Notes under the pieces: model-generated
Told to the model about the DNA's origin: nothing
The model's database searches: none
Seen by the model: only the letters and a program-made list of their open reading frames with translations
In this document: positions 31,107 to 40,537 of the stretch, in pieces
How the letters are laid out: every line of letters begins with the position of its first letter
How positions within the stretch are numbered: the first letter of the stretch is position 1
Made by a program: the position numbers and the translations under genes
DNA from: CAWKCE01 sp032127035
GTDB lineage: Bacteria; Actinomycetota; Actinomycetes; JAHEKZ01
DNA: 64,000 nucleotides
Assembly (NCBI GenBank): GCA_963848085.1
Contig: CAWKCE010000005.1
Coordinates: 186,001-250,000 of the forward strand
Direction: 5' to 3'

Positions 31107-32626
31107 CCCTCACCCCCCGGGGCCGACACCGGCGCAACGGGACCCTCGCTGACCGCCGGCCCGGTGACCGACAGCAGCACTCCGGGGAACAGGCCGAGGG
31201 CCACGATCAGCAGGGCCAGCGGCACCCACGACGCCGCCTCGAGCCGGCTCAGGTCTGGCGCCGTTCGCTCGGTCGGCTGGCCCTGTCCGAGACGACGCAG
31301 CACCTTCAAGAAGTAGGCGGCAGTGAGCACCGTGCCCAGTGCGGCGAGCACCATGAGGACCCGGAAGAACGTCACCTCCGGTACCGCGGGCTGGTAGGCG
31401 GCGACCAGGGAGAGGAACTCGCCCCAGAACCCGGCCAGACCCGGAAGGCCCAGGCTGGCGACCGCCGCAAACCCGAGGAGGAACCCCATCCTCGGCAACG
31501 TCGCGTAGAGGCCGCGTGGCAGCTCAGCCAGCGCGCTGGTGTGGAAGCGGTCCTTCAGACCACCGACGACGAAGAAGAGCAGTCCGGTGATCAAGCCGTG
31601 GGCGACGTTGCCGAACAGGGCGGCGTTGATGCCCACGACGCTCAGTGTGGAGATCCCCAGCAGGACGAAGCCCATGTGTCCTACCGACGAGAACGCGATC
31701 AGGCGCTTCAGGTCGCGCTGCCCATAGCTGGCCCAAGCGCCGTACAGGATTCCGACCACGGCGAACGCCCCCAAGTACGGAGCCACCTGCCGCGCACCCT
31801 CGGGAACCACCGGAACCGCGACCCGCACCAGTCCGTAGGTGCCCATCTTCAGCAGCACCCCGGCGAGAAGCACCGAACCGACGGTGGGCGCGGCCGTGTG
31901 CGCGTCGGGGAGCCACGAGTGAAGAGGCCACATGGGCGCCTTCACCAGAAGGCCAAGACCCACGAGAAGCACCACTGCCAGCTGCACGCCGGAGCTCATG
32001 CCAGCCCCAGCGCGCGCAACCAGCTCCACAATGTCGGTGGTCCCGGTCTGCGCCCAGATGAGCAGGAAACCGACGAGCATGACGACGGAACCGAGGACGG
32101 TGAACAAGATGAACGTGTTCGCCGCCCGTCGCTTCTCCCCGGAGCCCCACTGCGCGATGAGGAACCACATCGGGATCAGGACGACTTCGAAGAAGACGAA
32201 GAACAGAAGCAGGTCCAACGCCAGGAACGTACCGATCATCCCGACCTGCAGCAGCAGCAGCAGGCCCATGAAGGACCGGGCGTTTCGTGGGGGAGGCAGG
32301 TGGCGGAGCGAGTACAGGGCAGTGAGGAACCCCAGCAGTGACGTGAGCACGACCAAGGGCAGCGAGATGCCGTCGACCCCGAGTCGAACCCACAGGTCGA
32401 GCTGTGGCACCCACTCCGTCGCGACACCGAACTGAACGACGTAGGCCTGCGATCGGTCGAACTCCGCGACCAGAACGAGCGACAGAACCAGTCCGGCTCC
32501 TTGCACCGCGACTGCAAACGGGACTGCCCACCGCTCCGCGCGGGAACCACTGAGCGCCATGACCAACGCGCCGGCGAGCGGCAGGAGGACGAGCGCCGGA
32601 AGGAGCACGTCGTGCCAGCTGGTCAC
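31103..32626 (-). CDS. nuoM: NADH-quinone oxidoreductase subunit M (cluster 2)
   Basis: A 507-aa proton-pumping subunit with about 14 membrane segments. Key charged residues are present: FFEVVLIPMWFLI (Glu about 146) and LLVKAPMWPLHSWLPDAHT (Lys about 225, followed by the conserved HSWLPDA). GTG or ATG start at 32626 overlaps nuoL by 4 nt. It is part of the tightly coupled nuoJKLMN end of cluster 2. Confidence 0.94.
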   Translation of the reverse strand: MTSWHDVLLPALVLLPLAGALVMALSGSRAERWAVPFAVAVQGAGLVLSLVLVAEFDRSQAYVVQFGVATEWVPQLDLWVRLGVDGISLPLVVLTSLLGFLTALYSLRHLPPPRNARSFMGLLLLLQVGMIGTFLALDLLLFFVFFEVVLIPMWFLIAQWGSGEKRRAANTFILFTVLGSVVMLVGFLLIWAQTGTTDIVELVARAGAGMSSGVQLAVVLLVGLGLLVKAPMWPLHSWLPDAHTAAPTVGSVLLAGVLLKMGTYGLVRVAVPVVPEGARQVAPYLGAFAVVGILYGAWASYGQRDLKRLIAFSSVGHMGFVLLGISTLSVVGINAALFGNVAHGLITGLLFFVVGGLKDRFHTSALAELPRGLYATLPRMGFLLGFAAVASLGLPGLAGFWGEFLSLVAAYQPAVPEVTFFRVLMVLAALGTVLTAAYFLKVLRRLGQGQPTERTAPDLSRLEAASWVPLALLIVALGLFPGVLLSVTGPAVSEGPVAPVSAPGGEG

Positions 32627-34497
32627 GTCGTCACCGCCACCACGACGACCACCACGACGGCAATGACGAACGCTGCCGCCGCCGTGAGATACCGCTGCAC
32701 GTTGCCGCGCTGCGCGCTCTGCACCTCGTCACCCGCGTCCAGCGCCAGACGGCCCACTCCATGCACTGCCGGCACCACGACGCGGTCGTCGGTGGTGCCC
32801 ACCGCGCCGACCGCCCAGTCGAACGGGGTAACCGCCAGAACGCGGTAGGCGGTGTCGACACCGAACCCGTCCTCGAAGACGGTCCGGAGCGCACCGAGGC
32901 GGTCTGCCGGGTCGGCTGACGGGCTGCGACGCCAGGCCGCCCAGGCCGCACCACCACCGACCGCCAGAGCCAGCAGTGACATCACGACCGTGAGCAGTCC
33001 TGGGCGCAGCGCCGTCACTGCGTCGACTGCCCCCGGCGGCGCGGTCATGGTCGGGAAGGTCCACGTCGGGAGCCACCCCGCGTTCAGCCCCAGGAACCCC
33101 AGGCCCGCGGCGGGAACCGCCAGCACCACCAGAGGCCAGCGCATCAGCCCCGGCGCCGGCTGTGGCTCGGCTGCACCACGAGCCACGCCGAGGAACACTC
33201 TCGCCCAGACCCGGACGACGTAGGCCGCCGTCACCGCGACGGTGACCACCGCGGTCACCAGGACCAGCCACCCGGTCCACGCCGCTACCCCTGCCTCGCC
33301 CTCGGCAGCGTGCTCAGCGGCCACCAAGATGGACTCCTTGCTGAACCAGCCCGCCAACGGCGGGAGCCCGGCCAAAGAGAACAGCCCGATCGTCATCGTC
33401 CAGAACGTCACTGGTAGGGACCGGCGCAGGCCACCCATGTCACGCATCAGGTTCGATCCCACGGCGTGGATCACCACACCCGCGCCCAGGAACAGCAGCG
33501 ACTTGAAGAACGCGTGGGTGAGCAGGTGGAACGTTGCCGCCTCTCGGCCCCCCACCCCGAGCGCAGCCACCATGTAGGCGAGCTGGCTCACCGTCGACCA
33601 GGCCAGGACCCGCTTCAGGTCCTCCTGCGCAAGCGCCGCAAGCGCTGCGCCCAGCATCGTCAGCGACCCGACGACGGCCATGACCACCATCGCTGCGCCC
33701 GAGACGAAGAAGGCCGGGTAGAGCCGGATGACGACGTACACGCCCGCCGCAACCATTGTGGCCGCGTGGATCAGGGCACTGACCGGCGATGGTCCCGCCA
33801 TAGCGTCAGGTAGCCACGCGTGCAGTGGGAACTGCGCAGACTTGCCCATGACGCCCACGAACAGCAGAAGTACCGCCACCGTCGTTGCGGTGCTGTCGGT
33901 CGCAGCTGCCCTCTCCACCGCGACCGGGATCATGAAGGAACCGGTGGTCACGGCAAGCACGATCACGCCGAGGATGAAGCCGACGTCCCCCAGCTTGGTC
34001 ACCAGGAACGCCTTGACGGCGGCCGCCCTGGCCTCCGGGCGCTCCCAGTAGTGACCGATCAGCAAGTAGGAGCACAGCCCCATGACCTCCCAGCCAACGA
34101 CCAGGAACAGCAGGTCACCGGCAACAACCACCGCGAGCATCGCGGCGGTGAACAAGGAGATGAAAGACGAGTAGCTGGCGTACCGGGCGTCGTCACGCAT
34201 GTAGCCGACCGAGTAGACCTGGACCATCAGCGCGACGACACCCACCATCAGCGCCACCGAGGCGGACAGGCCGTCGACGATGGTCGCGAACGGGAGCGGC
34301 TGCCAGGGGCCGGTCAGACCGTCGCCCACCTGCGGGTCGGACCACGGCCGGTCGGCCAGCAGGACTCCAGCGATCACGACCACGGCCGTCGTGCCGATGA
34401 CGGCAGCTGCTGCGGCCGACTGGCGGGATCGGCCGCCGACGAGCAGGCCCACCACCGCCGCGAGAAGGGGCGCTCCCACCATCACCAGGGCAGTCAT
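32623..34497 (-). CDS. nuoL: NADH-quinone oxidoreductase subunit L (cluster 2)
   Basis: A 624-aa distal pump subunit: N-terminal segment with VGVVALMVQVYSVGYM, VVGWEVMGLCSYLLIGHYW (essential Glu about 142), GKSAQFPLHAWLPDAMAGP (Lys about 225) and a C-terminal long amphipathic helix region. Its overlap with nuoK (4 nt) and nuoM (4 nt) shows translational coupling. Confidence 0.95.
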   Translation of the reverse strand: MTALVMVGAPLLAAVVGLLVGGRSRQSAAAAAVIGTTAVVVIAGVLLADRPWSDPQVGDGLTGPWQPLPFATIVDGLSASVALMVGVVALMVQVYSVGYMRDDARYASYSSFISLFTAAMLAVVVAGDLLFLVVGWEVMGLCSYLLIGHYWERPEARAAAVKAFLVTKLGDVGFILGVIVLAVTTGSFMIPVAVERAAATDSTATTVAVLLLFVGVMGKSAQFPLHAWLPDAMAGPSPVSALIHAATMVAAGVYVVIRLYPAFFVSGAAMVVMAVVGSLTMLGAALAALAQEDLKRVLAWSTVSQLAYMVAALGVGGREAATFHLLTHAFFKSLLFLGAGVVIHAVGSNLMRDMGGLRRSLPVTFWTMTIGLFSLAGLPPLAGWFSKESILVAAEHAAEGEAGVAAWTGWLVLVTAVVTVAVTAAYVVRVWARVFLGVARGAAEPQPAPGLMRWPLVVLAVPAAGLGFLGLNAGWLPTWTFPTMTAPPGAVDAVTALRPGLLTVVMSLLALAVGGGAAWAAWRRSPSADPADRLGALRTVFEDGFGVDTAYRVLAVTPFDWAVGAVGTTDDRVVVPAVHGVGRLALDAGDEVQSAQRGNVQRYLTAAAAFVIAVVVVVVVAVTT

Positions 34498-34817
34498 GCG
34501 TCCTGCCCCGACCGCTCGCGCAGCGTAGTGAGCTCATCCACCGCGATCGTCCCGCGGCTGCGATAGACCATCAGCACGATGGCCAGTCCGAGACCGATCT
34601 CAGCTGCGGCGATCGTGATGACGAACACCGCCAGCGACTGGCCGATCTTTGCGTCCTCCTGAAGCCATGCGTCGAAGGTGATCAGGCTGAGGGTGACCGC
34701 GTTGAGCATGAGCTCAACCGACATCAGAACGAGGATTGCGTTGCGCCGGGCGAGAACGCCGTAGATGCCGATGCCGAACAGGAGCGCCGACAGGACGAGG
34801 GGGTAGACCAGGTGCAC
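34494..34817 (-). CDS. nuoK: NADH-quinone oxidoreductase subunit K (cluster 2)
   Basis: A 107-aa three-helix subunit. The two membrane glutamates are present: VLMSVELMLNAV (Glu about 36) and AAAEIGLGLAIV (Glu about 72). It is 8 residues longer at the C-terminus than the cluster 1 copy, with a charged tail. Confidence 0.94.
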   Translation of the reverse strand: MHLVYPLVLSALLFGIGIYGVLARRNAILVLMSVELMLNAVTLSLITFDAWLQEDAKIGQSLAVFVITIAAAEIGLGLAIVLMVYRSRGTIAVDELTTLRERSGQDA

Positions 34818-34819
34818 GG

Positions 34820-35368
34820 TCAGTCCTCCCTCTGTTGAGACTTCGATGTCGGCCGGGAACGGGACAGCGCAATCGCTCCGACGAGCGCCGCCAGCAGCAG
34901 GACCGACAGCGCCTCGAACGGGAGAACCCAGAACCGGAAGATCGACTCCCCGATGACACGCGCCGACCCGGGCGCGATCTCACGGACGTCGACGTAGGCG
35001 TCGCTGAACCCGTCGACCAGCAGCACAGTCAGCACCCCGGCCGCTGCCACAGCCACCCCAGCTGCCAGCCAGCGGTTCTGTCCGGTCAGGTCGTCGGAGC
35101 GGCCAATCGGCGCCCGGGTGAGCATCAACCCGAACAGCAGCAGGACGACAACGGCGCCGACGTAGATCAGCACCTGCATCCAGGCGACGAACTCGGCGGT
35201 CAGCAGCAGGAAGCAGCCGGCGACGGCACCCAGTGTGACCACGAGCCACAGCGCGGCGTGGACGATCTGCCGGGTGGTCACCACGAGGAGCGCCGAGCCA
35301 GCCGCCATGACGGACAGCAGCAGAAACACGATCTCGACCGCAGTCGGCGGGAAGTACGCATGCGTCAT
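34820..35368 (-). CDS. nuoJ: NADH-quinone oxidoreductase subunit J (cluster 2)
   Basis: A 182-aa subunit with five hydrophobic segments, including the ALWLVVTLGAVAGCFLLL and VLIYVGAVVVLLLFGLML pattern of NuoJ. It starts at ATG 35368, overlapping the end of nuoI by 4 nt, and ends 2 nt before nuoK. It lacks the long hydrophilic C-terminus of the cluster 1 copy. Confidence 0.93.
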   Translation of the reverse strand: MTHAYFPPTAVEIVFLLLSVMAAGSALLVVTTRQIVHAALWLVVTLGAVAGCFLLLTAEFVAWMQVLIYVGAVVVLLLFGLMLTRAPIGRSDDLTGQNRWLAAGVAVAAAGVLTVLLVDGFSDAYVDVREIAPGSARVIGESIFRFWVLPFEALSVLLLAALVGAIALSRSRPTSKSQQRED

Positions 35369-35988
35369 TGCCCGCCGCCCCCTCCTACACCGTCCTCCGC
35401 GGCACCGGACGCCGACTCGTCGACGGCCGCCGCGGCCGCAGTGGCGGCTGCCGTAGCTGCCTTCTCGACCGCCTTGCGGGCCATTCCGAGCTCCTTCGGC
35501 TCGGCGGCGTGGGAGTCGACCGCCGGCGGCGGCGGCACCGTCTGCATCCACTGCCCGAGGCGCTCCTTCTCGTGCACCATGTCGCGGATGTCGAACTCCG
35601 AGTACTCGAACTCCGGTGACCAGAACAGCGCGTCGAACGGGCAGGCCTCGATGCAGATCCCGCAGTACATACACAGCGAGAAGTCGATGGCGAACCGATC
35701 GAGCACGTTGCGCACCCGGTCCCGCGCACCCTCTTCCTGTGCGGGAATAACCTCTTTGTGCGAGTCGATGTAGATGCACCAGTCAGGGCACTCCCGTGCG
35801 CACAACATGCACACCGTGCAGTTCTCCTCGAGCAGCGCGATCACGCCCCGACTGCGAGGTGGCAGCTCCGGCTTGACGTCCGGGTAGTGCTGGGTGACCG
35901 AGCGCTTCGCCATGGTCCGGAAGGTCACGGACAGGCCTTTGAGGAGACCGAGTCCACGGCCCTCGGGCGTCGGTTGGTCGGCGGTCAC
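35365..35988 (-). CDS. nuoI: NADH-quinone oxidoreductase subunit I, 2x[4Fe-4S] (cluster 2)
   Basis: A 207-aa iron-sulfur protein with two 4Cys motifs: CTVCMLCARECP at about 57-68 and CMYCGICIEACP at 106-117. These carry the clusters that lead electrons to NuoB. The last 35 residues are an unusual Ala/Gly-rich tail (about 175-207). GTG 35988 overlaps the nuoH stop (GTGA). In the absence of NuoEFG this may be the site where ferredoxin delivers electrons. Confidence 0.94.
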   Translation of the reverse strand: MTADQPTPEGRGLGLLKGLSVTFRTMAKRSVTQHYPDVKPELPPRSRGVIALLEENCTVCMLCARECPDWCIYIDSHKEVIPAQEEGARDRVRNVLDRFAIDFSLCMYCGICIEACPFDALFWSPEFEYSEFDIRDMVHEKERLGQWMQTVPPPPAVDSHAAEPKELGMARKAVEKAATAAATAAAAAVDESASGAAEDGVGGGGGQ

Positions 35989-36935
35989 ATGATCACCTTC
36001 ACCAGTCCGGTGACGAACAGCTGCGCAAGCGCCACGGGGATGAGCACCTGCCAGGCAAGGCGCTGCAGCTGGTCCTCGCGCATCCTCGGGTACGACACGC
36101 GCAGCCAGATGACGACGAACGCGAGCGCGCCCGCCTTGAGCAGGGTCCAGACGAAACTGTCGAACACCGGGCCGTTCCAGCCACCGAGGAAGAGCACGCT
36201 GGTCAACAAGCACAGAACGACAATCCCCGCGTACTCCGCGAGCAGGAACAGCGCGAACCGCAGGCCCGTGTACTCGGTCAACGGCCCGAAGATGATCTCC
36301 GACTCCGCCACCGGCATGTCGAAGGGCCCGCGACTCAGCTCGGCCAGGCCGGCGACGAAGAACACCACCGCGGCGGGGAGCTGCCACAGCAGCCACCAGG
36401 GCTGCCAAGCCACCACGATGCCCACCAGGGACAGCGTGCCGGCCGCCGTCGCGACGGACGCAGCCGCCAGCACGAACGGCAGCTCATAGGCCATGAGCTG
36501 CGCGGCTTGGCGGATCCCCCCCAGCAGCGAGAACTTGTTAGCGCTCGCCCAGCCCCCCATGAGCGTCCCGAGCACGCCGACACCCATGACCGCCAGCACG
36601 AAGAACAGCCCGATGTCGAGCCGCTGGCCAACCAGCTCCGGGCCGATCGGAATCGCGAGCATCGCGATGAAGTACGGAAGGAGAGCGATGGACGGCGCCA
36701 GCCGGAAGACAGTTCGGTCGGCTGCGGCGGGGACGACCTCCTCCTTCTGGGCGAACTTCACGGCGTCCGCGACGAGCTGCGCCCAGCCGTGGAACCCGCC
36801 GGCGTACATGGGCCCGACCCGGGACTGCATGTGCGCCATCGCCTTGTGCTCCAGCTGCCCGACCATCAGCGGCAGCACGAGGAATCCGGTCAGGACGATG
36901 AGGACGCGAAGGACGCCCTCGACGACATCGATCAC
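35985..36935 (-). CDS. nuoH: NADH-quinone oxidoreductase subunit H (cluster 2)
   Basis: A 316-aa quinone-site membrane subunit with eight segments. Conserved loops are visible: RVGPMYAGGFHGWAQLVAD, GGWASANKFSLLGG, and the acidic LAELSRGPFDMPVAESEI. It is 129 residues shorter than the cluster 1 copy because it has no C-terminal extension. Overlaps with nuoC by 4 nt. Confidence 0.93.
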   Translation of the reverse strand: MIDVVEGVLRVLIVLTGFLVLPLMVGQLEHKAMAHMQSRVGPMYAGGFHGWAQLVADAVKFAQKEEVVPAAADRTVFRLAPSIALLPYFIAMLAIPIGPELVGQRLDIGLFFVLAVMGVGVLGTLMGGWASANKFSLLGGIRQAAQLMAYELPFVLAAASVATAAGTLSLVGIVVAWQPWWLLWQLPAAVVFFVAGLAELSRGPFDMPVAESEIIFGPLTEYTGLRFALFLLAEYAGIVVLCLLTSVLFLGGWNGPVFDSFVWTLLKAGALAFVVIWLRVSYPRMREDQLQRLAWQVLIPVALAQLFVTGLVKVIM

Positions 36936-37546
36936 GAGTCGCCACCGCCGTCAACCGAGTCCGTGACCTCGCCCGGCGGGCGCGGACCCCAGGCCTCCGG
37001 GTCCGGAACCCCCGGGGGCTGCATCTTGCGCCTGCTGGGGGCGCCCTCCCGCTCGGACTCTCCCGGCTCCTTGGCGCCCGGCCACGATTTCGCCGCCCGG
37101 GAGGCAAGCACGAAGTCCTTGCGGAGGGGATTGCCCTCGAAGCCGTCCGGCAGGAGAAGGGGCACGAGGTACGGGTGCCCCGGGAAGTCGATGCCGAACA
37201 TCTCGCACGTCTCTCGCTCGTGCCAGGCCGCGCCCCGGTAGACCCCGGTGGCGGTGGCGAGCGACGGTCCCGTCGCGGGGACCCGTGTGCGCACGAGGAG
37301 GCGACGGAGGCCCACTGGGTCGTAGACGTGCGTCACGATGTCGAACCCGTCCTCGAGCTGGTCGACTGCGGTCAGCCAGTCGAAGAAGCTCATGCGGAGG
37401 TCGTCGCGTACGGCCGCCAGCGACGTGACCCAGTCCCCGGCGGGGACGTCGATCGTGACCTCGTCGAAGGTCACGGAGGTGCCGGCCTCCACGCCGGCTC
37501 GAGACAGCGCTTCGGCTGCCTCCGCGGCCAGGTCCTCGGCGGTCAC
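36932..37546 (-). CDS. nuoC: NADH-quinone oxidoreductase subunit C (cluster 2)
   Basis: A 204-aa 30-kDa-type subunit: FDWLTAVDQLEDGFDIV and AAWHERETCEMFGIDF, then LLLPDGFEGNPLRKDF, the usual NuoC C-terminal motif. A Pro/Gly-rich tail of about 40 residues follows. No nuoD sequence is fused to it; nuoH follows directly, so the 49-kDa quinone-binding partner is missing from this cluster. Confidence 0.9.
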   Translation of the reverse strand: MTAEDLAAEAAEALSRAGVEAGTSVTFDEVTIDVPAGDWVTSLAAVRDDLRMSFFDWLTAVDQLEDGFDIVTHVYDPVGLRRLLVRTRVPATGPSLATATGVYRGAAWHERETCEMFGIDFPGHPYLVPLLLPDGFEGNPLRKDFVLASRAAKSWPGAKEPGESEREGAPSRRKMQPPGVPDPEAWGPRPPGEVTDSVDGGGDS

Positions 37547-38100
37547 GCAGCATCGCCACCCGGGCCGACCAGCGGTCGCCGGAGCGCAGCGGCAGACGGC
37601 CGGTAGCGGGCCCGCACGTCTTCACCGGCGATCTTCTCCTGGAGCTTGAGGATGCCCTGGAGCAGCGCCTCCGGGCGCGGAGGGCAGCCCGGGACGTAGA
37701 CGTCCACCGGGATGATCTGGTCGACACCCTTGGTGACGCAGTAGGAGTCCCAGTACGGACCGCCGCAGTTGGAGCACGCACCGAACGAGATGACGTACTT
37801 CGGCTCGGGCATCTGCTCGTACAGACGCTTGATGGCCGGGGCCATCTTGTCCGTCACCGTGCCGGAGACGATCATCAGGTCCGCTTGGCGGGGACTCGGA
37901 GCGAAGGGGATGACGCCCAGCCGGATGAAGTCGTGACGGCTCATCGAGGTGGAGATGAACTCGATGGCGCAGCACGCCAGCCCGAAGTTGAACACCCACA
38001 GGCTGTACCGGCGGCCCCAGTTCAGGACCAGTCGGATCGGCTGGGGCGCCAGCCGGCTGACGGCACCCAGACGTGGCTGCGGGAGGTCGACGGCAGTCAC
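37543..38100 (-). CDS. nuoB: NADH-quinone oxidoreductase subunit B (cluster 2)
   Basis: A 185-aa subunit carrying the N2 [4Fe-4S] cluster. All four ligands are present: the Cys pair in GLACCAIEF, GACSNCG, and VPGCPPRPE. So it could still hand electrons to quinone if a D-type subunit is supplied. Overlaps nuoC by 4 nt. Confidence 0.95.
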   Translation of the reverse strand: MTAVDLPQPRLGAVSRLAPQPIRLVLNWGRRYSLWVFNFGLACCAIEFISTSMSRHDFIRLGVIPFAPSPRQADLMIVSGTVTDKMAPAIKRLYEQMPEPKYVISFGACSNCGGPYWDSYCVTKGVDQIIPVDVYVPGCPPRPEALLQGILKLQEKIAGEDVRARYRPSAAALRRPLVGPGGDAA

Positions 38101-38101
38101 G

Positions 38102-38473
38102 TCATACCCAGCTCAAGACGCCTCGGCGCCACGCGTAGAGGATCCCCACGGCCAGGAACCCGAGGAAGACGAACATCTCGACGAAGGTCGCCATCCCGTA
38201 GCCGGTCGCATCGAACACCGTCGCCCACGGGAAGAGGTAGACCGCGTCGACGGCGAACACGACGTAGAGGTACCCGTAGACGTAGTACCGGACGTGGGAC
38301 TGCGCCCAGCCCTCACCCACGGGGTCCATTCCGCACTCGTACGTGAGGGTCTTCTCACGAGAGGCGACCTGGGGCCGGAGCAGCTGGTTCGCCGTGAAGG
38401 CGACCGTCACGAAGAGCACTCCGACGACGGCGGCCAGGGCCACGACGGCATAGCCGCCGAAGTAGCCGTCCAC
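38102..38473 (-). CDS. nuoA: NADH-quinone oxidoreductase subunit A (cluster 2)
   Basis: A 123-aa three-helix subunit with the ECGMDPVGE loop and FVVFAVDAVYLFPWA. It is the first gene of cluster 2; GTG 38473 is behind GGGGAGGATCC. A minus-strand TACGAT at 38503-38508 may be its -10 box. The 201-bp gap to the + strand kor gene is a divergent control region. Confidence 0.93.
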   Translation of the reverse strand: MDGYFGGYAVVALAAVVGVLFVTVAFTANQLLRPQVASREKTLTYECGMDPVGEGWAQSHVRYYVYGYLYVVFAVDAVYLFPWATVFDATGYGMATFVEMFVFLGFLAVGILYAWRRGVLSWV

Positions 38474-38662
38474 GGATCCTCCCCAGAACGCCCGACGTGG
38501 GCATCGTATTCACGCCATCGATACCACTCAGCGGGCCACGCCGGTGGGGGACCAAGGGCCTGTGTCGGTGCTCAGCGGCGCTGGGGTGGCTCACTGGCCA
38601 GATCGGGACCCACGCGGCCACGGAACAGGTCCTTGGACCCGAGCGGGTGGGCTGATTCGACG

Positions 38663-38668
38663 TACCAT
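38663..38668 (+). promoter_or_regulatory. -10 box of a leaderless mRNA (oxoacid:ferredoxin oxidoreductase operon)
   Basis: TACCAT, 6-nt spacer (cggacc), then GTG 38675, with no ribosome-binding site. Same geometry as at rarD, the DUF1801 gene and the iclR-type gene. Confidence 0.6.
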
Positions 38669-38674
38669 CGGACC

Positions 38675-40537
38675 GTGCCCAAACAGGTTGTCCAGCTCGA
38701 CCGCGTGATCATCAGGTTCGCCGGCGACTCCGGCGACGGCATGCAGCTCACCGGTGACCGCTTCACCAACGAGACGGCGGTACTCGGCAACGACATCGCC
38801 ACGCTGCCGGACTTCCCCGCCGAGATTCGAGCACCTGCGGGGACGCTGCCCGGCGTCTCGGCATTCCAGCTGCACTTCGCCGACCACGACATCATGACCC
38901 CGGGTGACGCCCCCAACGTCCTCGTGGCCATGAACCCGGCGGCGCTGAAGGTCAATGTCAGCGACATGCCGCGCGGCGCTGACGTCATCGTCAACACAGA
39001 CGAGTTCACCGCCCGCAACCTTCGTCGCGTCGGCTACGTCGCGAACCCGCTCGAAGACGGGTCTCTCGAAGCCTTCCGTGTTCACCCGGTCGCGCTGACC
39101 TCCATGACGGTTGAGGCGCTGAAGGCGTTCAACGTCACGCGCAAGGAGGCGGAGCGCGCGAAGAACATGTTCGCGCTCGGGCTGCTGTGCTGGCTGTACC
39201 ACCGGCCCGTCGGCAGCACTCGCGACTTCCTCACCAAGAAGTTCGGCGACCAGCCGGACCTCCTTGCGGCCAACATCGCGGCCTTCGAGGCCGGCTGGAG
39301 CTTCGGTGAGACGACTGAGGAGTTCTCGGTCTCGTACGAGATCAAGCCCGCCCCGATGCGCACCGGCACCTACCGGAACGTGTCAGGGAACATCGCCCTG
39401 GCATACGGGCTGCTGGCCGCCTCGTGGCGCTCGGAGCTGCCCCTGTTCCTCGGCTCCTACCCCATCACACCGGCCTCGGACATCCTGCACGAGCTGAGCA
39501 AGCACAAGCGGTACGGCGTCCGAACCTTCCAGGCCGAGGATGAGATCGCCGGGGTCGGGGCCGCCCTCGGCGCCGCTTTCGGCGGGCATCTGGGTGTGAC
39601 GACCACCTCGGGCCCCGGCCTGGCGCTCAAGGCGGAGACGATCGGGCTGGCGGTGTCGATGGAGCTGCCGCTGCTCGTCGTCGACATCCAACGCGGGGGC
39701 CCCTCCACCGGGCTGCCGACCAAGACCGAGCAGTCGGACCTGCTTCAGGCCATGTTCGGCCGCAACGGCGAGGCCCCGGTGCCGCTCATTGCGCCGCGGT
39801 CGCCGAGCGACTGCTTCGACGGCGCGATTGAGGCAGCCCGGATCGCCCTGAAGTACCGCACACCCGTGATCCTGCTGTCTGACGGTTACCTCGCGAACGG
39901 CTCCGAGCCGTGGCGGGTGCCCGACATCGACACGCTGCCCGACCTCCGAGTCGAGTTCGCTACCGCCCCCAACCACACCGACGAGGACGGCGCCGAGCAC
40001 TTCTGGCCGTATCTGCGCGACCCGGACACGCTGGCGCGCCCCTGGGCAGTCCCGGGGACCCCGGGGCTCGAGCACCGGATCGGCGGGCTGGAGAAGGAGG
40101 ACGGCTCCGGCAACGTGTCGTACGACGCCGCCAACCACGACCACATGGTGCGGACCCGCCAGGCCAAGATCGATGGAATCGCGTCCGACATTCCGCTCCT
40201 CGAGGTTGACGATCCCACCGATGACGCGAACGTTCTGATCATCGGCTGGGGGTCGACGTACGGGCCGATTGGCGCGGCCGTCCGTCGCTGCCGCGACCGC
40301 GGCGTGAAGGTCGCCGAGGCGCACTTCCGCCACCTCAACCCCCTGCCCAGCAACACCGGCGATGTGCTCCGGAAGTACCCCAAGGTCCTCCTGCCCGAGA
40401 TGAACCTGGGCCAGCTGGCCATGCTCCTGCGGGCACGCTTCCTCGTCGACGTCATCGCCTACAACCAGGTGCGCGGTCTGCCGTTCAAGGCCGCCGAGCT
40501 GGAAGCCGTCATTGAGGAGGTGGTCGCTCGTGGGTGA
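38675..40537 (+). CDS. korA: 2-oxoacid:ferredoxin oxidoreductase, fused gamma-alpha subunit
   Basis: A 620-aa subunit of an enzyme that converts 2-oxoglutarate (or another 2-oxoacid) and CoA to acyl-CoA with reduction of ferredoxin. The gamma domain comes first (RFAGDSGDGMQLTGDRF, about 10-200), then the alpha domain with YPITPASDILHELSK and GGPSTGLPTKTEQSDL. This gamma-alpha order is that of actinobacterial Kor. It is divergent from nuo cluster 2. GTG 38675 is taken as start because VPKQVVQLDRVIIRFAGDSGDG fits the family and a -10 box is 6 nt upstream. Confidence 0.93.
   Translation: MPKQVVQLDRVIIRFAGDSGDGMQLTGDRFTNETAVLGNDIATLPDFPAEIRAPAGTLPGVSAFQLHFADHDIMTPGDAPNVLVAMNPAALKVNVSDMPRGADVIVNTDEFTARNLRRVGYVANPLEDGSLEAFRVHPVALTSMTVEALKAFNVTRKEAERAKNMFALGLLCWLYHRPVGSTRDFLTKKFGDQPDLLAANIAAFEAGWSFGETTEEFSVSYEIKPAPMRTGTYRNVSGNIALAYGLLAASWRSELPLFLGSYPITPASDILHELSKHKRYGVRTFQAEDEIAGVGAALGAAFGGHLGVTTTSGPGLALKAETIGLAVSMELPLLVVDIQRGGPSTGLPTKTEQSDLLQAMFGRNGEAPVPLIAPRSPSDCFDGAIEAARIALKYRTPVILLSDGYLANGSEPWRVPDIDTLPDLRVEFATAPNHTDEDGAEHFWPYLRDPDTLARPWAVPGTPGLEHRIGGLEKEDGSGNVSYDAANHDHMVRTRQAKIDGIASDIPLLEVDDPTDDANVLIIGWGSTYGPIGAAVRRCRDRGVKVAEAHFRHLNPLPSNTGDVLRKYPKVLLPEMNLGQLAMLLRARFLVDVIAYNQVRGLPFKAAELEAVIEEVVARG

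Noticed and set aside
30518..32341. Long + strand open frame (607 codons) opposite nuoN and nuoM
   Set aside because: It is an antisense shadow of high-GC coding sequence; its protein is Arg/Pro/Gln-rich without domain patterns, while both minus-strand genes are clear.
36932..37546. nuoCD fusion in cluster 2 to explain the missing nuoD
   Set aside because: The protein is only 204 aa and ends with a Pro/Gly tail; none of the NuoD motifs (HPSTHG, MNHAFVRPGG, DPVMGGVDR) is present between 29.6 and 38.5 kb.
37949..38674. N-terminal extension of korA into the nuoAB region
   Set aside because: The upstream part is antisense to nuoB and nuoA and shows no family similarity; the protein family starts at the GTG 38675 region.
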